NCBI GenBank assembly: GCA_943789365.1
Contig: CALSTV010000001.1
Span: forward strand, 3,371,343-3,435,342
Origin: an uncultured Flavobacteriaceae bacterium
Lineage (GTDB): Bacteria; Bacteroidota; Bacteroidia; Flavobacteriales; Flavobacteriaceae
Reading direction: 5' to 3'
DNA: 64,000 nt
In this document: one piece after another, positions 50,028 through 61,400 of the stretch
How positions within the stretch are numbered: the stretch's first letter is position 1
Layout of the letters: each line of letters opens with the position of its first letter
The notes under the pieces: model-generated
What the model was told of the DNA's origin: nothing
Databases searched by the model: none
What the model saw: the letters and a program-made list of their open reading frames with translations, nothing else
Made by a program: the position numbers and the translations under genes

Positions 50028-52874
50028 TTACATATAGTCTTCGATAGGATTGCATGAACAAATTAAATTGCGATCTCCAAATGCATCGTCTACACGTCGA
50101 ACGGCAGGCCAGAATTTATTGTCAGCAATTGATTCTATCGGAAATGCTGCCTCCTTTCGGCTGTATTCGAATTCCCAAACATCATTGGTCAACATTTGTT
50201 GTGTGTGAGGTGCATTCTTTAAAATAGAAGCTGCATCGTGACTTTCCTTGGCGTCAATTTCTTTTTTGATTCCCAATAAGGCATTTACAAAATTGTCCAA
50301 TTCCTTTTTAGTTTCGCTTTCTGTAGGTTCAATCATAAGGGTACCTGCAACAGGAAAAGAAACAGTAGGTGCGTGGTAGCCATAGTCCATCAAACGTTTT
50401 GCAATATCTACAACTTCAATACCTTTTTGTTTGAATTTTCTAAAATCGACAATCATTTCATGAGCACAAAAGCCATTTTCTCCTGTATATAAGATGTCGT
50501 AACTCACCTCTAATTTCTTTTTGATATAATTGGCGTTTAAGATAGCATTTTGAGTTGCTTTTTTCAAACCACTTGCACCAAGCATTTTGATATATCCATA
50601 AGATATCAATAACACCAAAGAAGATCCCCATGGTGCTGAGGATACGGAGGTAATAGGAGAAGCGCCTCCAGTAGGAATTAATGGGTTGGATGGTAAAAAA
50701 GGGGCCAAATGTTCCACTACGCAGATAGGTCCAACTCCTGGACCACCACCGCCATGTGGAATTGCAAAAGTCTTATGGAGGTTTAGGTGGCAAACATCTG
50801 CGCCAATAGTTGCTGGATTTGTCAATCCTACTTGTGCATTCATATTTGCACCATCCATATAAACTTGTCCACCAAATTCATGTATAAGTGCTGTGATTTC
50901 TTTGATGCCACTTTCAAAAACTCCATGAGTAGAAGGGTAGGTAACCATCAAAGCCGCTAAATTATCTTTGTGTAAGAGGGTCTTTTCTTTAAGGTCTTCA
51001 AAATCGATATTTCCTTCGGGTGTAGCCTTGGTGACTACGACTTGCATTCCGGCCATTACAGCAGAAGCAGGGTTCGTTCCATGCGCGGAGGATGGAATCA
51101 AACAAATGTTTCTATGCGTATCACCTCTAGATTCATGGTACGCCTTTATCACTAACAAACCGGCATACTCCCCTTGAGCACCCGAATTTGGCTGTAGGGA
51201 GGTTGCGTGGAAACCGGTAATGGTGTTAAGGTCAGCTTCAAGTTGACGAAAAACTTCTTGGTATCCGGCAGCTTGCTCAATAGGAACAAAAGGATGGATA
51301 TTTGCCCAGTTCGCCCAGCTAAGCGGAAACATTTCAGAGGCCGCGTTTAGCTTCATAGTACAGGAACCTAATGAAATCATAGAATGGTTTAACGAAAGAT
51401 CTTTGCGCTCAAGTCTTTTTATATAACGCATCATTTCCGTTTCAGAATGATAACTGTTAAAAACAGTATTTGTCAAAAAGGTACTCGTCCTGGATAGATT
51501 TTGAGGAATCGTAATTTGTGGGTTTATTTCTTTTACTTCTGTAAATACTTTTCCCTCAGATTTGGCAATGATTTTAACAATTTCATTGATATCTTTCAAA
51601 GTAGTAGTTTCATTCAAAGAAATACTAATGCTGTTCTTGTCTGTGTAGTAAAAATTGACATGTAACAATTCTGCGTTATCCCGAATTGATTTTTGGTCTG
51701 AAACCTTAACATTAAGCGTATCAAAAAAGGTGTTGTTTGTTTGAAGAATCCCCAGTTTTGTCAGTTCGTTGTGTAGGGTGTAGGTAAGTTGATGAATTTT
51801 ATTGGCAATATATTTCAATCCTTCAGGCCCGTGATAAACACCATACATTCCTGCCATAACTGCTAATAACACTTGAGCTGTACAGATGTTAGAAGTTGCT
51901 TTTTCCCTTTTAATATGCTGCTCTCTTGTTTGCAATGCCATACGCAATGCACGATTGCCATTTGCGTCTTTTGTTACACCAATAATACGTCCTGGAATAT
52001 GTCGCTTATAAATTTCTTTTGTAGCGAAATATGCGGCATGTGGACCACCGTAACCCATAGGAATACCAAAACGTTGTGTGGTGCCCACTACAACATCAGC
52101 ACCCCATTCTCCAGGAGGTGTAAGAATCGAAAGACTAAGTAGATCAGCTGCAACAGCAATCCTGATTTCTTTCTCGTTAGCATCCGAAACAAATTCGGTA
52201 TAATCTATTACCTTTCCATTTTTACCTGGGTATTGCACCAATCCTCCAAAAAAACTTTCCGAAAGGACTTGTGTAGTGTGATCTCCAAGAATTAAATCAA
52301 TAGCTAATGGCGTAGCTCTAGTCTTTAGAATATCTATAGTTTGAGGTAATACATTTTCTGATACAAAAAATTGCATTGCCTTGTTTTTCTTCTGAGTTCT
52401 GCTTCTCGTGTTGTATAGCATAATCATAGCTTCTGCAGCAGCAGTTCCTTCATCTAATAAAGAGGCATTTGCTAATTCCATGCCCGTAAGTTCAGTTACC
52501 ATGGTTTGGTAATTCAACAAAGCTTCCAATCTTCCTTGAGCAATTTCTGCTTGGTAAGGTGTATAGGCGGTGTACCATCCAGGGTTTTCCAATATGTTTC
52601 TTTGAATCACACCCGGCGTTATTGTTGGGTGATACCCCAAGCCAATATAGTTTTTGAAAAGTTTATTTTGAATGGATAACTCTTGAACATGAGAAAGATA
52701 TTCTTGCTCACTCATTGCTTTGTCGAGTTGTAAATCGTTGGATAAGAGTATGTCGGAAGGAACCGTTTTTTTAATGAGTTCTTCCATAGAATTCACTCCA
52801 ATAGTGGACAACATATTTTCATTGTCCAGTTCACGGGGGCCGATATGTCTTAGTGCAAAAGAATCTGTTTTCAT
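50028..52874 (-). CDS. gcvP: Glycine dehydrogenase (aminomethyl-transferring), P-protein
   Basis: A 948-residue single-chain P-protein. FALRHIGPRELDNENML opens it. The first half has YTPYQAEIAQGRLEALLNYQTMVTELTGMELANASLLDEGTAAAEAM; the second half is the catalytic repeat with the PLP lysine in HLNLHKTFAIPHGGGGPGVGPI. It decarboxylates glycine and passes the aminomethyl group to the lipoyl H-protein of the glycine cleavage system. The start is ATG 52874; a perfect -7 box TATTTTTG (52918-52911, minus strand) overlaps the longer frame's TTG. An IS3-family element is inserted 31 bp upstream of that box. The H and T proteins are not nearby. Confidence 0.96.
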   Translation of the reverse strand: MKTDSFALRHIGPRELDNENMLSTIGVNSMEELIKKTVPSDILLSNDLQLDKAMSEQEYLSHVQELSIQNKLFKNYIGLGYHPTITPGVIQRNILENPGWYTAYTPYQAEIAQGRLEALLNYQTMVTELTGMELANASLLDEGTAAAEAMIMLYNTRSRTQKKNKAMQFFVSENVLPQTIDILKTRATPLAIDLILGDHTTQVLSESFFGGLVQYPGKNGKVIDYTEFVSDANEKEIRIAVAADLLSLSILTPPGEWGADVVVGTTQRFGIPMGYGGPHAAYFATKEIYKRHIPGRIIGVTKDANGNRALRMALQTREQHIKREKATSNICTAQVLLAVMAGMYGVYHGPEGLKYIANKIHQLTYTLHNELTKLGILQTNNTFFDTLNVKVSDQKSIRDNAELLHVNFYYTDKNSISISLNETTTLKDINEIVKIIAKSEGKVFTEVKEINPQITIPQNLSRTSTFLTNTVFNSYHSETEMMRYIKRLERKDLSLNHSMISLGSCTMKLNAASEMFPLSWANWANIHPFVPIEQAAGYQEVFRQLEADLNTITGFHATSLQPNSGAQGEYAGLLVIKAYHESRGDTHRNICLIPSSAHGTNPASAVMAGMQVVVTKATPEGNIDFEDLKEKTLLHKDNLAALMVTYPSTHGVFESGIKEITALIHEFGGQVYMDGANMNAQVGLTNPATIGADVCHLNLHKTFAIPHGGGGPGVGPICVVEHLAPFLPSNPLIPTGGASPITSVSSAPWGSSLVLLISYGYIKMLGASGLKKATQNAILNANYIKKKLEVSYDILYTGENGFCAHEMIVDFRKFKQKGIEVVDIAKRLMDYGYHAPTVSFPVAGTLMIEPTESETKKELDNFVNALLGIKKEIDAKESHDAASILKNAPHTQQMLTNDVWEFEYSRKEAAFPIESIADNKFWPAVRRVDDAFGDRNLICSCNPIEDYM

Positions 52875-52948
52875 TATATAGAAAATGGAATTATGTGGGG
52901 TAGAAAAGCGCAAAAATAATTATAAAAAAATAATTGTTACTTTATTCT

Positions 52949-52976
52949 TGTAAGCTTCCCTTAATTAGAACTGTTT
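52949..52976. repeat. IS3 left terminal inverted repeat
   Basis: Begins TGTAAGCTTCCC and ends AACTGTTT; matches the complement of 54187-54215 except for the central eight to nine bases. Confidence 0.88.
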
Positions 52977-53049
52977 GATTTTCCAAATATATACTTTTTT
53001 ACGTTTTAAAATAAATTGGTTTATCTTCATTATAAATATTTAAACCAAT

Positions 53050-53889
53050 CTATTTTAAAATGAGCCCAGCGGCAGCGACGCGTTTTTTTTCGGCGTACTT
53101 AATTGGTGGTATTTTACCTAAAGCATCATGTGGGCGGTAATGATTATAGTCATTCATCCAAATTTGAGTTTGCGCTCTTACTTGATCTAAATTTTCAAAA
53201 ATGTATTTATTCAAAACACCTCGCCTATAACTTCCATTAAATCTTTCTATAAAAGCATTTTGAGTGGGTTTACCTGGTTGTATATATTTAAAGTCTATTT
53301 CGTGCATAGTACTCCATTGAGATGTTATGTTTGCTATGAATTCTGGTCCGTTATCCATTCTGATGCGCTTTGGCTTACCTCTTTTATGTATCAAATGATT
53401 CAGGACCCAAAGGATGCGATTACTAGGCAAAGAATAATCTATCTCTATAAAAAGGATTTCTCTATTATAATCATCAATAACATTAAAACCTCTAAAGCGT
53501 CTACTGTTGTCTAATACATCGGTAACAAAATCCATACTCCATGTATGGTTTAATTCTTTAGGAACCTCCAAAGGTTCTTTTACGCGTGCTGGCAGTCTCT
53601 TTTTTGCCTTTCTACGCAAAGACAACCCTAAGGATTTATAAACTCGGTATACTCGTTTATGATTCCATGGCTTTCCTTCATTGCGCAAACGATTATAAGC
53701 TTTCCAAAACCCTTCTTCTGAGTGTTGTTCTGCCTTTTCTTTTAAAGCCGATTCAATTTCTGAATCCTCTTTGACTAATGGCTGGTAATAATAAACACTT
53801 TTACTCAGATTTAAAATACGGCACGCCCTACTTATGCCATAATCAATAAACTCTTTGACCAGAAGCCGTTTCAGGTAGGGCTTTATAGC
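53050..53889 (-). CDS. IS3-family transposase OrfB (expressed as OrfAB by -1 frameshift)
   Basis: The DDE integrase-type catalytic part. It is open from the codon after the slip site (53889, AIKPYLKRLLVKEF...) to 53050, about 279 residues. The HTH_21-like segment includes SEEGFWKAYNRLRNEGKPWNHKRVYRVYKSLGL. Catalytic residues are the Asp in HTWSMDFVTD, the Asp in RIRMDNGPEF and the Glu in NAFIERFNG. The product is made mainly as a fusion with OrfA through the A-AAA-AAG heptamer at 53895-53889. No good independent start is evident. Length is normal, with no internal stop. Confidence 0.93.
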   Translation of the reverse strand, partial: AIKPYLKRLLVKEFIDYGISRACRILNLSKSVYYYQPLVKEDSEIESALKEKAEQHSEEGFWKAYNRLRNEGKPWNHKRVYRVYKSLGLSLRRKAKKRLPARVKEPLEVPKELNHTWSMDFVTDVLDNSRRFRGFNVIDDYNREILFIEIDYSLPSNRILWVLNHLIHKRGKPKRIRMDNGPEFIANITSQWSTMHEIDFKYIQPGKPTQNAFIERFNGSYRRGVLNKYIFENLDQVRAQTQIWMNDYNHYRPHDALGKIPPIKYAEKKRVAAAGLILK

Positions 53890-54149
53890 TTTTTTTCAAT
53901 GATCTCTTTTGCTAGCTGATGATCTAAAGCCAAACTTGAATACATTTGTTTGAGTCTACGATTCTCCTCTTCTAAAGTTTTTAGCTTTTTAAGCTCTTTA
54001 GAATTCATACCTGCATACTTAGAACGCCACTTATAAAAGGTAGCAGAACTAATACCATGCGCTCTGGAAATATCTGAAATAGATTTCCCGTGATCAAACT
54101 CCTTTAGAATAGAAGCTATTTGTTGTGGACTAAATTTACTTTTTCTCAT
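53883..54149 (-). CDS. IS3-family transposase OrfA
   Basis: An 88-residue DNA-binding protein with a helix-turn-helix (FSPQQIASILKEFDHGKSISDISRAHGISSATFYKWRSKYAG) and a C-terminal leucine-zipper-like coiled coil (LKKLKTLEEENRRLKQMYSSLALDHQLAKEII). It ends EKKL at 53883, seven bases into the OrfB region. A -1 slip at A-AAA-AAG (53895-53889) instead yields the OrfAB transposase. Confidence 0.93.
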   Translation of the reverse strand: MRKSKFSPQQIASILKEFDHGKSISDISRAHGISSATFYKWRSKYAGMNSKELKKLKTLEEENRRLKQMYSSLALDHQLAKEIIEKKL

Positions 54150-54186
54150 AATTACTGTTTAAAGTTAAGATTATTTTTCTACTTAT

Positions 54187-54215
54187 AAACAGTTCGGTTT
54201 TTGGGGAAGCTTACA
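54187..54215. repeat. IS3 right terminal inverted repeat
   Basis: AAACAGTT at 54187-54194 and GGGAAGCTTACA at 54204-54215, the complement of the left end. It is followed by the TTCT target duplication. Confidence 0.88.
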
Positions 54216-54428
54216 TTCTGACCTAATAATTATTAACCAATAAATAGAGTTTATGAACAATATTAGCTATGTTTTATGTTTGTGTCATTCTTAAGGTGGC
54301 CATTCGTAATAAGTAAAACAAACTTTATATTCGTTGCTTATTGGCGAAAATTATAAGATAGAAAAGGAATAGCGTTTAAATAAAATACCTTATACTAGTC
54401 TTTTAAAACCTATTTTTGATATTATTGT

Positions 54429-55262
54429 ATGCTTTTTTTGAGGAAATTATGTGAGTTTTATGTTTATGGAAATATACATGTAGCTATTGCCGTATGGAGT
54501 TTGACAATGGTAACAGGTTTCTTTTATCGAATAAACACGGCTAATTCTGCGCTTTTCATTGGACTTTCAACATTTGTTGCTTACAATTGGATTCGTTATT
54601 TAAAATATAGGAACGCGAGTTTGCAAGAAACTATTTTAATTTGGTTTAATAAGCATAAAAAAATTTTAGTAGTTCTCAATAGTATAGCTTCCATTTATTT
54701 GTTTTTGTTGCTCTTTAAAATCAAGATGAATTCTTTATGGGTATTAATGCCTTTTGCACTGATGACTTTGTTTTACATAACCCCAATTCAGCTAACAAAA
54801 AACAAAAAAATAGCATTGAGAAAAATACCGATATTTAAAATATTTTGCATTTCGTTATCATGGTCAGGTCTGGTTGTGCTTTTTCCTTTAACCCAAGAAG
54901 CTGTGCCGATAGACAAGAGTGTCTTACTCTTTTTTGTGCAACAATTTATATTCGTTTTTGTGCTGACACTTCCTTTTGATATACGTGATGTAAAATTCGA
55001 CGAAAAAACCTTAAAAACCATTCCTCAGCTTCTTGGGATTAATAAAACTAGGGTTTTGGGAGTATTTGCGACACTAGTTTTTTTTGGAATTTCATTTTAT
55101 CTTTTTTCTTATGAGAATATGTATAGTGTATTGTTTATAGGTGTGTTACAGTTGTTTTATTTAGTAAGGTCTGGTGAAAAAAAATCTCGCTTTTACGCCT
55201 CTTTTTGGGTGGAGTCAGTTCCGATAGTTTGGTTTTTAATACTGAAGTGTTTTGGTAGTTAA
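54429..55262 (+). CDS. UbiA-superfamily-like integral membrane protein
   Basis: A 277-residue protein with about seven to eight hydrophobic helices. The segment FDIRDVKFDEKTLKTIPQLLGINKTRVLG resembles the second aspartate motif of UbiA prenyltransferases. Where UbiA enzymes have the first NDxxD motif, this protein has FVAYNWIRYLKYRN, which lacks the acidic residues. It may be a divergent or non-catalytic relative, common as hypothetical membrane protein in Flavobacteriia. It is separated from the IS element by 213 bp and from the giant surface protein by 141 bp. No partner is evident. Confidence 0.6.
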   Translation: MLFLRKLCEFYVYGNIHVAIAVWSLTMVTGFFYRINTANSALFIGLSTFVAYNWIRYLKYRNASLQETILIWFNKHKKILVVLNSIASIYLFLLLFKIKMNSLWVLMPFALMTLFYITPIQLTKNKKIALRKIPIFKIFCISLSWSGLVVLFPLTQEAVPIDKSVLLFFVQQFIFVFVLTLPFDIRDVKFDEKTLKTIPQLLGINKTRVLGVFATLVFFGISFYLFSYENMYSVLFIGVLQLFYLVRSGEKKSRFYASFWVESVPIVWFLILKCFGS

Positions 55263-55368
55263 AAATACGATTTATGATCTGAAATAGAGGTGTTTGTCTA
55301 TGGGAGAGAGTGAAAGAGAAGTGTTGAATTCCTAACATTTGTTAGTCAGGATTTTGTCTGAATTTTAG

Positions 55369-55376
55369 TATTTTTG
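55369..55376 (+). promoter_or_regulatory. -7 box TATTTTTG of the giant surface protein gene
   Basis: A perfect TAnnTTTG match 27 bases before the ATG at 55404. No well-spaced TTTG is found for the -33 element. Confidence 0.55.
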
Positions 55377-55403
55377 CACTTGAAATAATCTCCCCCCTAA
55401 GTA

Positions 55404-58400
55404 ATGACATTTATACGCATGCAACGCATCTTTTTAAAGAGATGTTTTTTTATTATATTCTTCATTTGTTTAACAAATCAATTTGTTAGTGCACAATCCA
55501 TTCCTGGTACAGGAACTTCTGCAGGTATTTGTGGTAACTGTAACCCAACAGGTTGGGCAGATGCCGACCCCAATCAAGATGGAACACCGGATATTGCCAA
55601 TAGAACACAAGCGGGTGGATTAGGAACCATTGGAGCAGGGGCTACCTGGGAAAACGCTCCTTTGCCATTGCCTCCAACAGGAGATGTTCGTTGGGTTACA
55701 TTACGTGATGTGGGACCTTCCAACAATATTGAAGAAAATCTAACCACAACCATGACCGGTTTAACCGTCGGTAAAACCTATAAATTGGTGATCAATTCGA
55801 TGACCGTATTGAGTGATTCAAATGGGAATGCGAACACAGGTCAAAATGATGGTAGTCAACCCTATTGTGGTACCTATATCGAAGAGTTTGATATTCAAAT
55901 TGGATCAAATGATAGAAGGACCATTAGCAATGTAACCGAAGATGAATGGGGGGTAAATACAATAATCTTTATTGCACAGGCTACGAGTCAGACTTTTTCA
56001 ATTTTTCCAGGGTCAGATAGTGGGTATACTGGACCTGTTAATGAGTATTATTTGTTAGAAGCTGTTCATATTTCTGTGGATGACGTGAGTGCTTTAGAGA
56101 TTTTAGATACAGATGGTGACGGTATTGACGATGCTGTTGATATTGACGATGACAATGACGGAATATTAGATGTAACGGAAAGTGGCGAAAATGATCCGAA
56201 CGGTGATGAAGATGGCGATGGGATTGCTAATTATCAAGATGTTGTTGATAACGGAACAGGAGATGGCTCTACTACAGATTATACAGATGCCGACTCAGAT
56301 GGTTTTCCCGATGCTTATGATTTTGATGGAGACGGAATTGCCAATCATTTGGATTTAGATTCAGACAATGATGGTATTTTAGATACTATTGAGTTTCAAA
56401 CCACTTCAGGATATCAGGCACCTACAGGAACAGTAGGTTCTAACGGTTATTATGATATCTATGAGACCTCGGCAGATAGCGGAGTTGCCAAAAATAATCC
56501 ATTGAATACAGACGGAACTTTTGGGGCAGATTATCTGGATATAGATGCTGATAATGACGGTATTCCGGACAACGTAGAAGCACAAACAACTTTGGGATAT
56601 ATAGCACCAAGTGGAGATGTCGGAGATAATGGGGTAGATGCCAATTATGAAAATATCGATTCGTATACACCTGCTGGTATATCAATTGCAGACACGGATA
56701 CAGATGGAATCCTGGATTTTAGAGATAATGATTCCGACAACGACGGTACATCAGATATCAGCGAAAATGGAGATGCCAATAATTCGCTGAGTAATTCTGA
56801 TACAGACGGTGACGGACTGGATAATAATTTTGATGCTGACAATAGCAATTACGACGTGAATGATGATAATGACACCCCATCAACTTCATTGGGAGATTCA
56901 GATTCTGATGTAAACTCGGATGGTGATGTAGATTACCGGGATGACTTGGAAGGTTTGGATAGTGATGGCGATACTATTCCCGATGCTATTGACATTGATG
57001 ATGACAATGATGGGATTCTTGATGAAAATGAATGTACTGAAGTTGCGCCACCAACACCTGATACTTTTGCAACTACTGTTATTTTAGATACAAATGTTCA
57101 AAATGAAGGAAATGCCCTGTTCAATACATCTACTACTTTTGCTAGTTTTAATAATATTAGTGATGTTTTAGGAATTTCATTTGATTCTGAAATACCGGTA
57201 GGGACCACTATAAAAATACGTCTTGGAAAGAGTAACGGGAATAATAAACAATTTAGAATTCAGCAGGCTAACGCTAGTGGAGTTGCTTTAGGTGTGCCGA
57301 ATACCCAATTTATTTCGCCCACCGAAACAGCAGATGATTACGATTATACATTAACAGAATCAACTCAGTATATAAGAATATCTATGTCCATTGAAGATGG
57401 GAATGGAAATGCTCTTGTATATATGGTTACAGTACCGGGGATGGAAGTTAACACCTGCGGTGATACAGATGGTGATGGTGTGCCTGATTACTTGGATATA
57501 GATTCTGACAACGATGGTATTCCGGATAATATAGAAGCACAGTCAACAGCCGGTTATGTTGCTAAATCAGGTGTAGATACAGACCAGGACGGATTGGATA
57601 ACAACTATGATGACAACATGGGTGGGGCTTCCGGTTCCAATGGTATTACTGCTGCAGAATTTATAAATACTGACGGTTCGCTTACCAATTCCGATACATT
57701 TCCAGATTATTTGGATATTGATTCCGATAATGATGGAATACCCGACAATATTGAAGCACAGACAACTCTAGGTTATAATGCGCCTAATGGTGTACCCGGA
57801 GTAAATGGTCTGGACAGTGCCTATGATTTTACAGATTCCTTTACTTCTGCCGGTTTGACTCCTGTAAATACAGATGGAGATGCGGAACCCGACTATAGAG
57901 ATGTAGATTCTGATGGTGACGGAACGAACGACGAGCTGGAAGGACGCTCCGAAATGACTTTTGTCGGAACAGATACGGATGGCGATGGTTTGGATGACGG
58001 ATTTGATACTGTAGATACTTCAGGTTCGGGTGTATTTGATGTAAACGATGCTATTGACGATCCGGAAACAGGAGGTCTGATGGATGATGATGGTGATGTA
58101 AATTTAGGTGGCGATCTGGACTATAGAGATACACTGGTAGGAATTGATTCTGACGGTGACGGCGTGGTAGATTTAATTGATATTGACGATGATAACGATG
58201 GTATTATCGATTCTGATGAACAATTATGTATCGTAAGTCCTACTGTTGGAGAAAATAACAGCGTAACCAGTGGTGAATTTGGCTTAATAAGTGATGGTGA
58301 AATCATTGCTAATCAAGGAATTCGAATAAACGGTACTAATGATTATATCGTTGTTGATTTAGGTTCGGAAATTTCTATGGGTTATATAGTTAATATTTTC

Positions 58401-61400
58401 TTATGGAAAAATAATGATGAAGTGAAGACATTGCGTATTTCAGAGTTGAATGATGCAAATTATTTGGCTAGTGGAGGGGCTAATGCTTTGTTGGTTGAAG
58501 AATCGGATGTAATATTTGGAACGCCAGTTAGATTTGAATTATCACAGAATACACGGTATCTGCAATTTGATATGACAGAAAGAGAATTGGGTAAGTTTGA
58601 TATTGTAGAAATTTCAGCATGTTTGGATTTTGATGTCGATGGTGATGGAATTGTGAATTCCCTAGATATGGATTCCGATAACGATGGAATTTTGGACAAT
58701 GTAGAAGCGCAAACTACTGCCGGATTTGTAGCACCACCAACCTCCGGAATTACTGCAGCCGTAGGTGTTAATGGTTTGTTTAGTATTTATGAAAATAACG
58801 ACGACACTTCTGACGCAACAGGAATTGACCCAGTAAATACGGACGACAGCTCAGAAGTAGTTAAGATACCAGATTATTTGGATATCGATTCTGATAACGA
58901 CGGAATTCCTGACAATATTGAAGGACAATCAACACAAGGGTACGACGCGCCTTCTGGTGATATTGGTTTGAATGGTATTGATGCCAATTATCAAAGCAAT
59001 AGTAGCTTTACAGCCACAGGGCTTTCGCCATACAATTTTGATGGTGCTACTGAAGTCGACTTTAGAAATACGGATACAGACGGAGACGGAACACTGGATG
59101 AATTAGAAAGTGGAATCGTTCCAAATGGAGGGTTTACTGATTCGGATGGCGACGGTCTTTTAGATACTTTTGAAGGTAGTGATGCTACTGCCGGTGAAAC
59201 ATATGATGTTAACGATGAAATTAACAACCCTGTTAATGATTTACTAGATGAAGATGGTGACGGTGGCTCTACTGGAGATGTAGACTATAGAGATGCCAAT
59301 TCTATACCAGATACAGATGGTGATGGGGTTACAGATGATATTGACTTAGATGACGATAACGACGGTATTTTAGATACGATTGAAGATGCTCAACCTGATG
59401 CCGACTCCGACGGGATAAAAAATTCCTTAGATATTGACTCAGACGACGATGGTATTCCAGACAATATTGAAGCACAGTTGACAGTTGGGTATATTGCTCC
59501 AAATGCAGACGATGCCGCTACATATCTGGCAAATGACGGGGTGAATTCAGCATATTTAGGTGGCCTGACAGCCGTAAATACAGATGCAATTACCATAAAT
59601 AATCCGGACGGATTACCGGATTATTTAGACCCTGATTCGGATGGGGATGGTGTGAATGATATTTTAGAGAACGGAAATGCGAATAGTCTTTCGGGTACAG
59701 ATACAGATGGCGACGGTTATGATGATAACTTCGAAGGTGTTATCAACGATTATGACGTCAATGATGATATTGACGACCCTACAACAGATTTACCGGATCT
59801 AGATTCTGATGTACTTACTGCAGATAGTACACAGCCGAATGCAGCCGAATATAACGACGTAGATTATAGAGATATCGATGATGACAGAGCTCCACCATCC
59901 GTAGTGGGTAATATTTTATGGTTACGTGCCGACATAGGAGTTACCGGAGTTGGAGAAGTTACCAATTGGGCAGATCAATCCGGATCTGGTTTCAACGCGA
60001 CAAATACGGGTAACGGTCCGGAAAAATTAGGAGACGGTTCGGCTACAGACGGATTGAATTTTAACCCGACGATACAATTTGTAGAGAACTCATCAGAAGA
60101 TCTCGAAATTGGAGGTAATGGAATATTAGGAAACGCTTCTTATTCTAATTTATGGATATATGGTGTAAGTACCTCTAATTCGGCAACGAATGCATCTTAT
60201 ATTATAGGAAATTCAGTTTCTGGCGGTGATGTTACTTTTCAAGCTCCTAATACGAGTAGTCAAGTAGCCATAGAAACTCCTATCAATGGTACTTTATCAG
60301 CATCTTGGGGAGGTGCAGCCAACTCGTTTAATGTATGGAATGCAGGTTCGAGTACAGGGACGGCAACACCTTCAGGAAGTAGAACAACGCTGTATAGAGA
60401 TGGATTGGAGTTGGCAACTTCTAACACGAATGATGGAACCTTTAATGGTAGCAACAGTAGTACTTTTATTGGGTCAGATGATAATGGTTCGAATTTCTTT
60501 AATGGTCAAATCGCCGAAATCATGGTCTTTAACGAGGCACCTGATAGCGATGAACAACAACAAATACAATCGTACCTGGCTATTAAATATGGAATTACGT
60601 TGAATCAGACAGATAACGACGGTTCTATAAATGAAGGAGACTATATTCTGGAAGATTTGAGTACGGTTGTATGGGATGAATCTGCCAATAGTGCCTATCA
60701 TAACGATGTTGCGGGTATTGGTCGTGATGACGGCATGTTCTTAAATCAGAAACAATCCAAATCTATTTATTCCAGTGCAATTCTTTCTGTAGGAATTGGA
60801 AGTATTGCTGCCAACAACGCCAATAACAGCAGCAGTTTTAATTCAAACAAAGACTTCTTAATGTGGGGGCACAATGGTTCTGTAGTAAATGCATCAAATG
60901 TAACTTCTCGAACCTTATTATGTGAAAACGAAACTCAGATAGACAGGGTTTGGAAAATAACAGAAACAGGTTCAGTAGGATCTGTTGAAGTTGCCGTTGT
61001 AAAAAGCACTATTGATGTTGCATTGAACGAATCCAATACCATTTATTTAAAAGTTGCAGACAATATTAGTTTTGATGCAGCGTCCAATGTAAAACACATA
61101 CCGGTAACGCAAAGAACAATTAACGGTGTAGTACATTATGTTGCGAACGTTGATTTTGACGGGACAAAATTCTTTACTTACGGAGATGTATTAGGAATAT
61201 TTTGGAATGGTGATTCCTCGACCTGGATAGGAGGTAGCGGTACAAACGGTGCACCCGCAACGGATGCTGTTTCCTCAAACGAGGACGGAGACAAAGTATT
61301 GGTAATTGATGCAGAAAGTACGCAAACCAATGCAATTATGACAGCCAGTGCCAATGTTTCTTGTACTTGGGTAAAACCTAACTCTAAATTGGTAATCAAC

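Larger units (their letters stand above)
52949..54215 (-). mobile_element. Complete IS3-family insertion sequence (1267 bp)
   Basis: Imperfect terminal inverted repeats share TGTAAGCTTCCC and AACTGTTT: left 52949-52976, right 54187-54215. They are flanked by a 4-bp direct duplication TTCT (52945-52948 and 54216-54219), consistent with IS3-family transposition. Two overlapping frames, OrfA and OrfB, are joined by an A-AAA-AAG slippery heptamer. Both inverted repeats, the target duplication and the DDE residues are intact, so the copy may still be mobile. It lies between gcvP and a plus-strand membrane protein. Confidence 0.95.
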
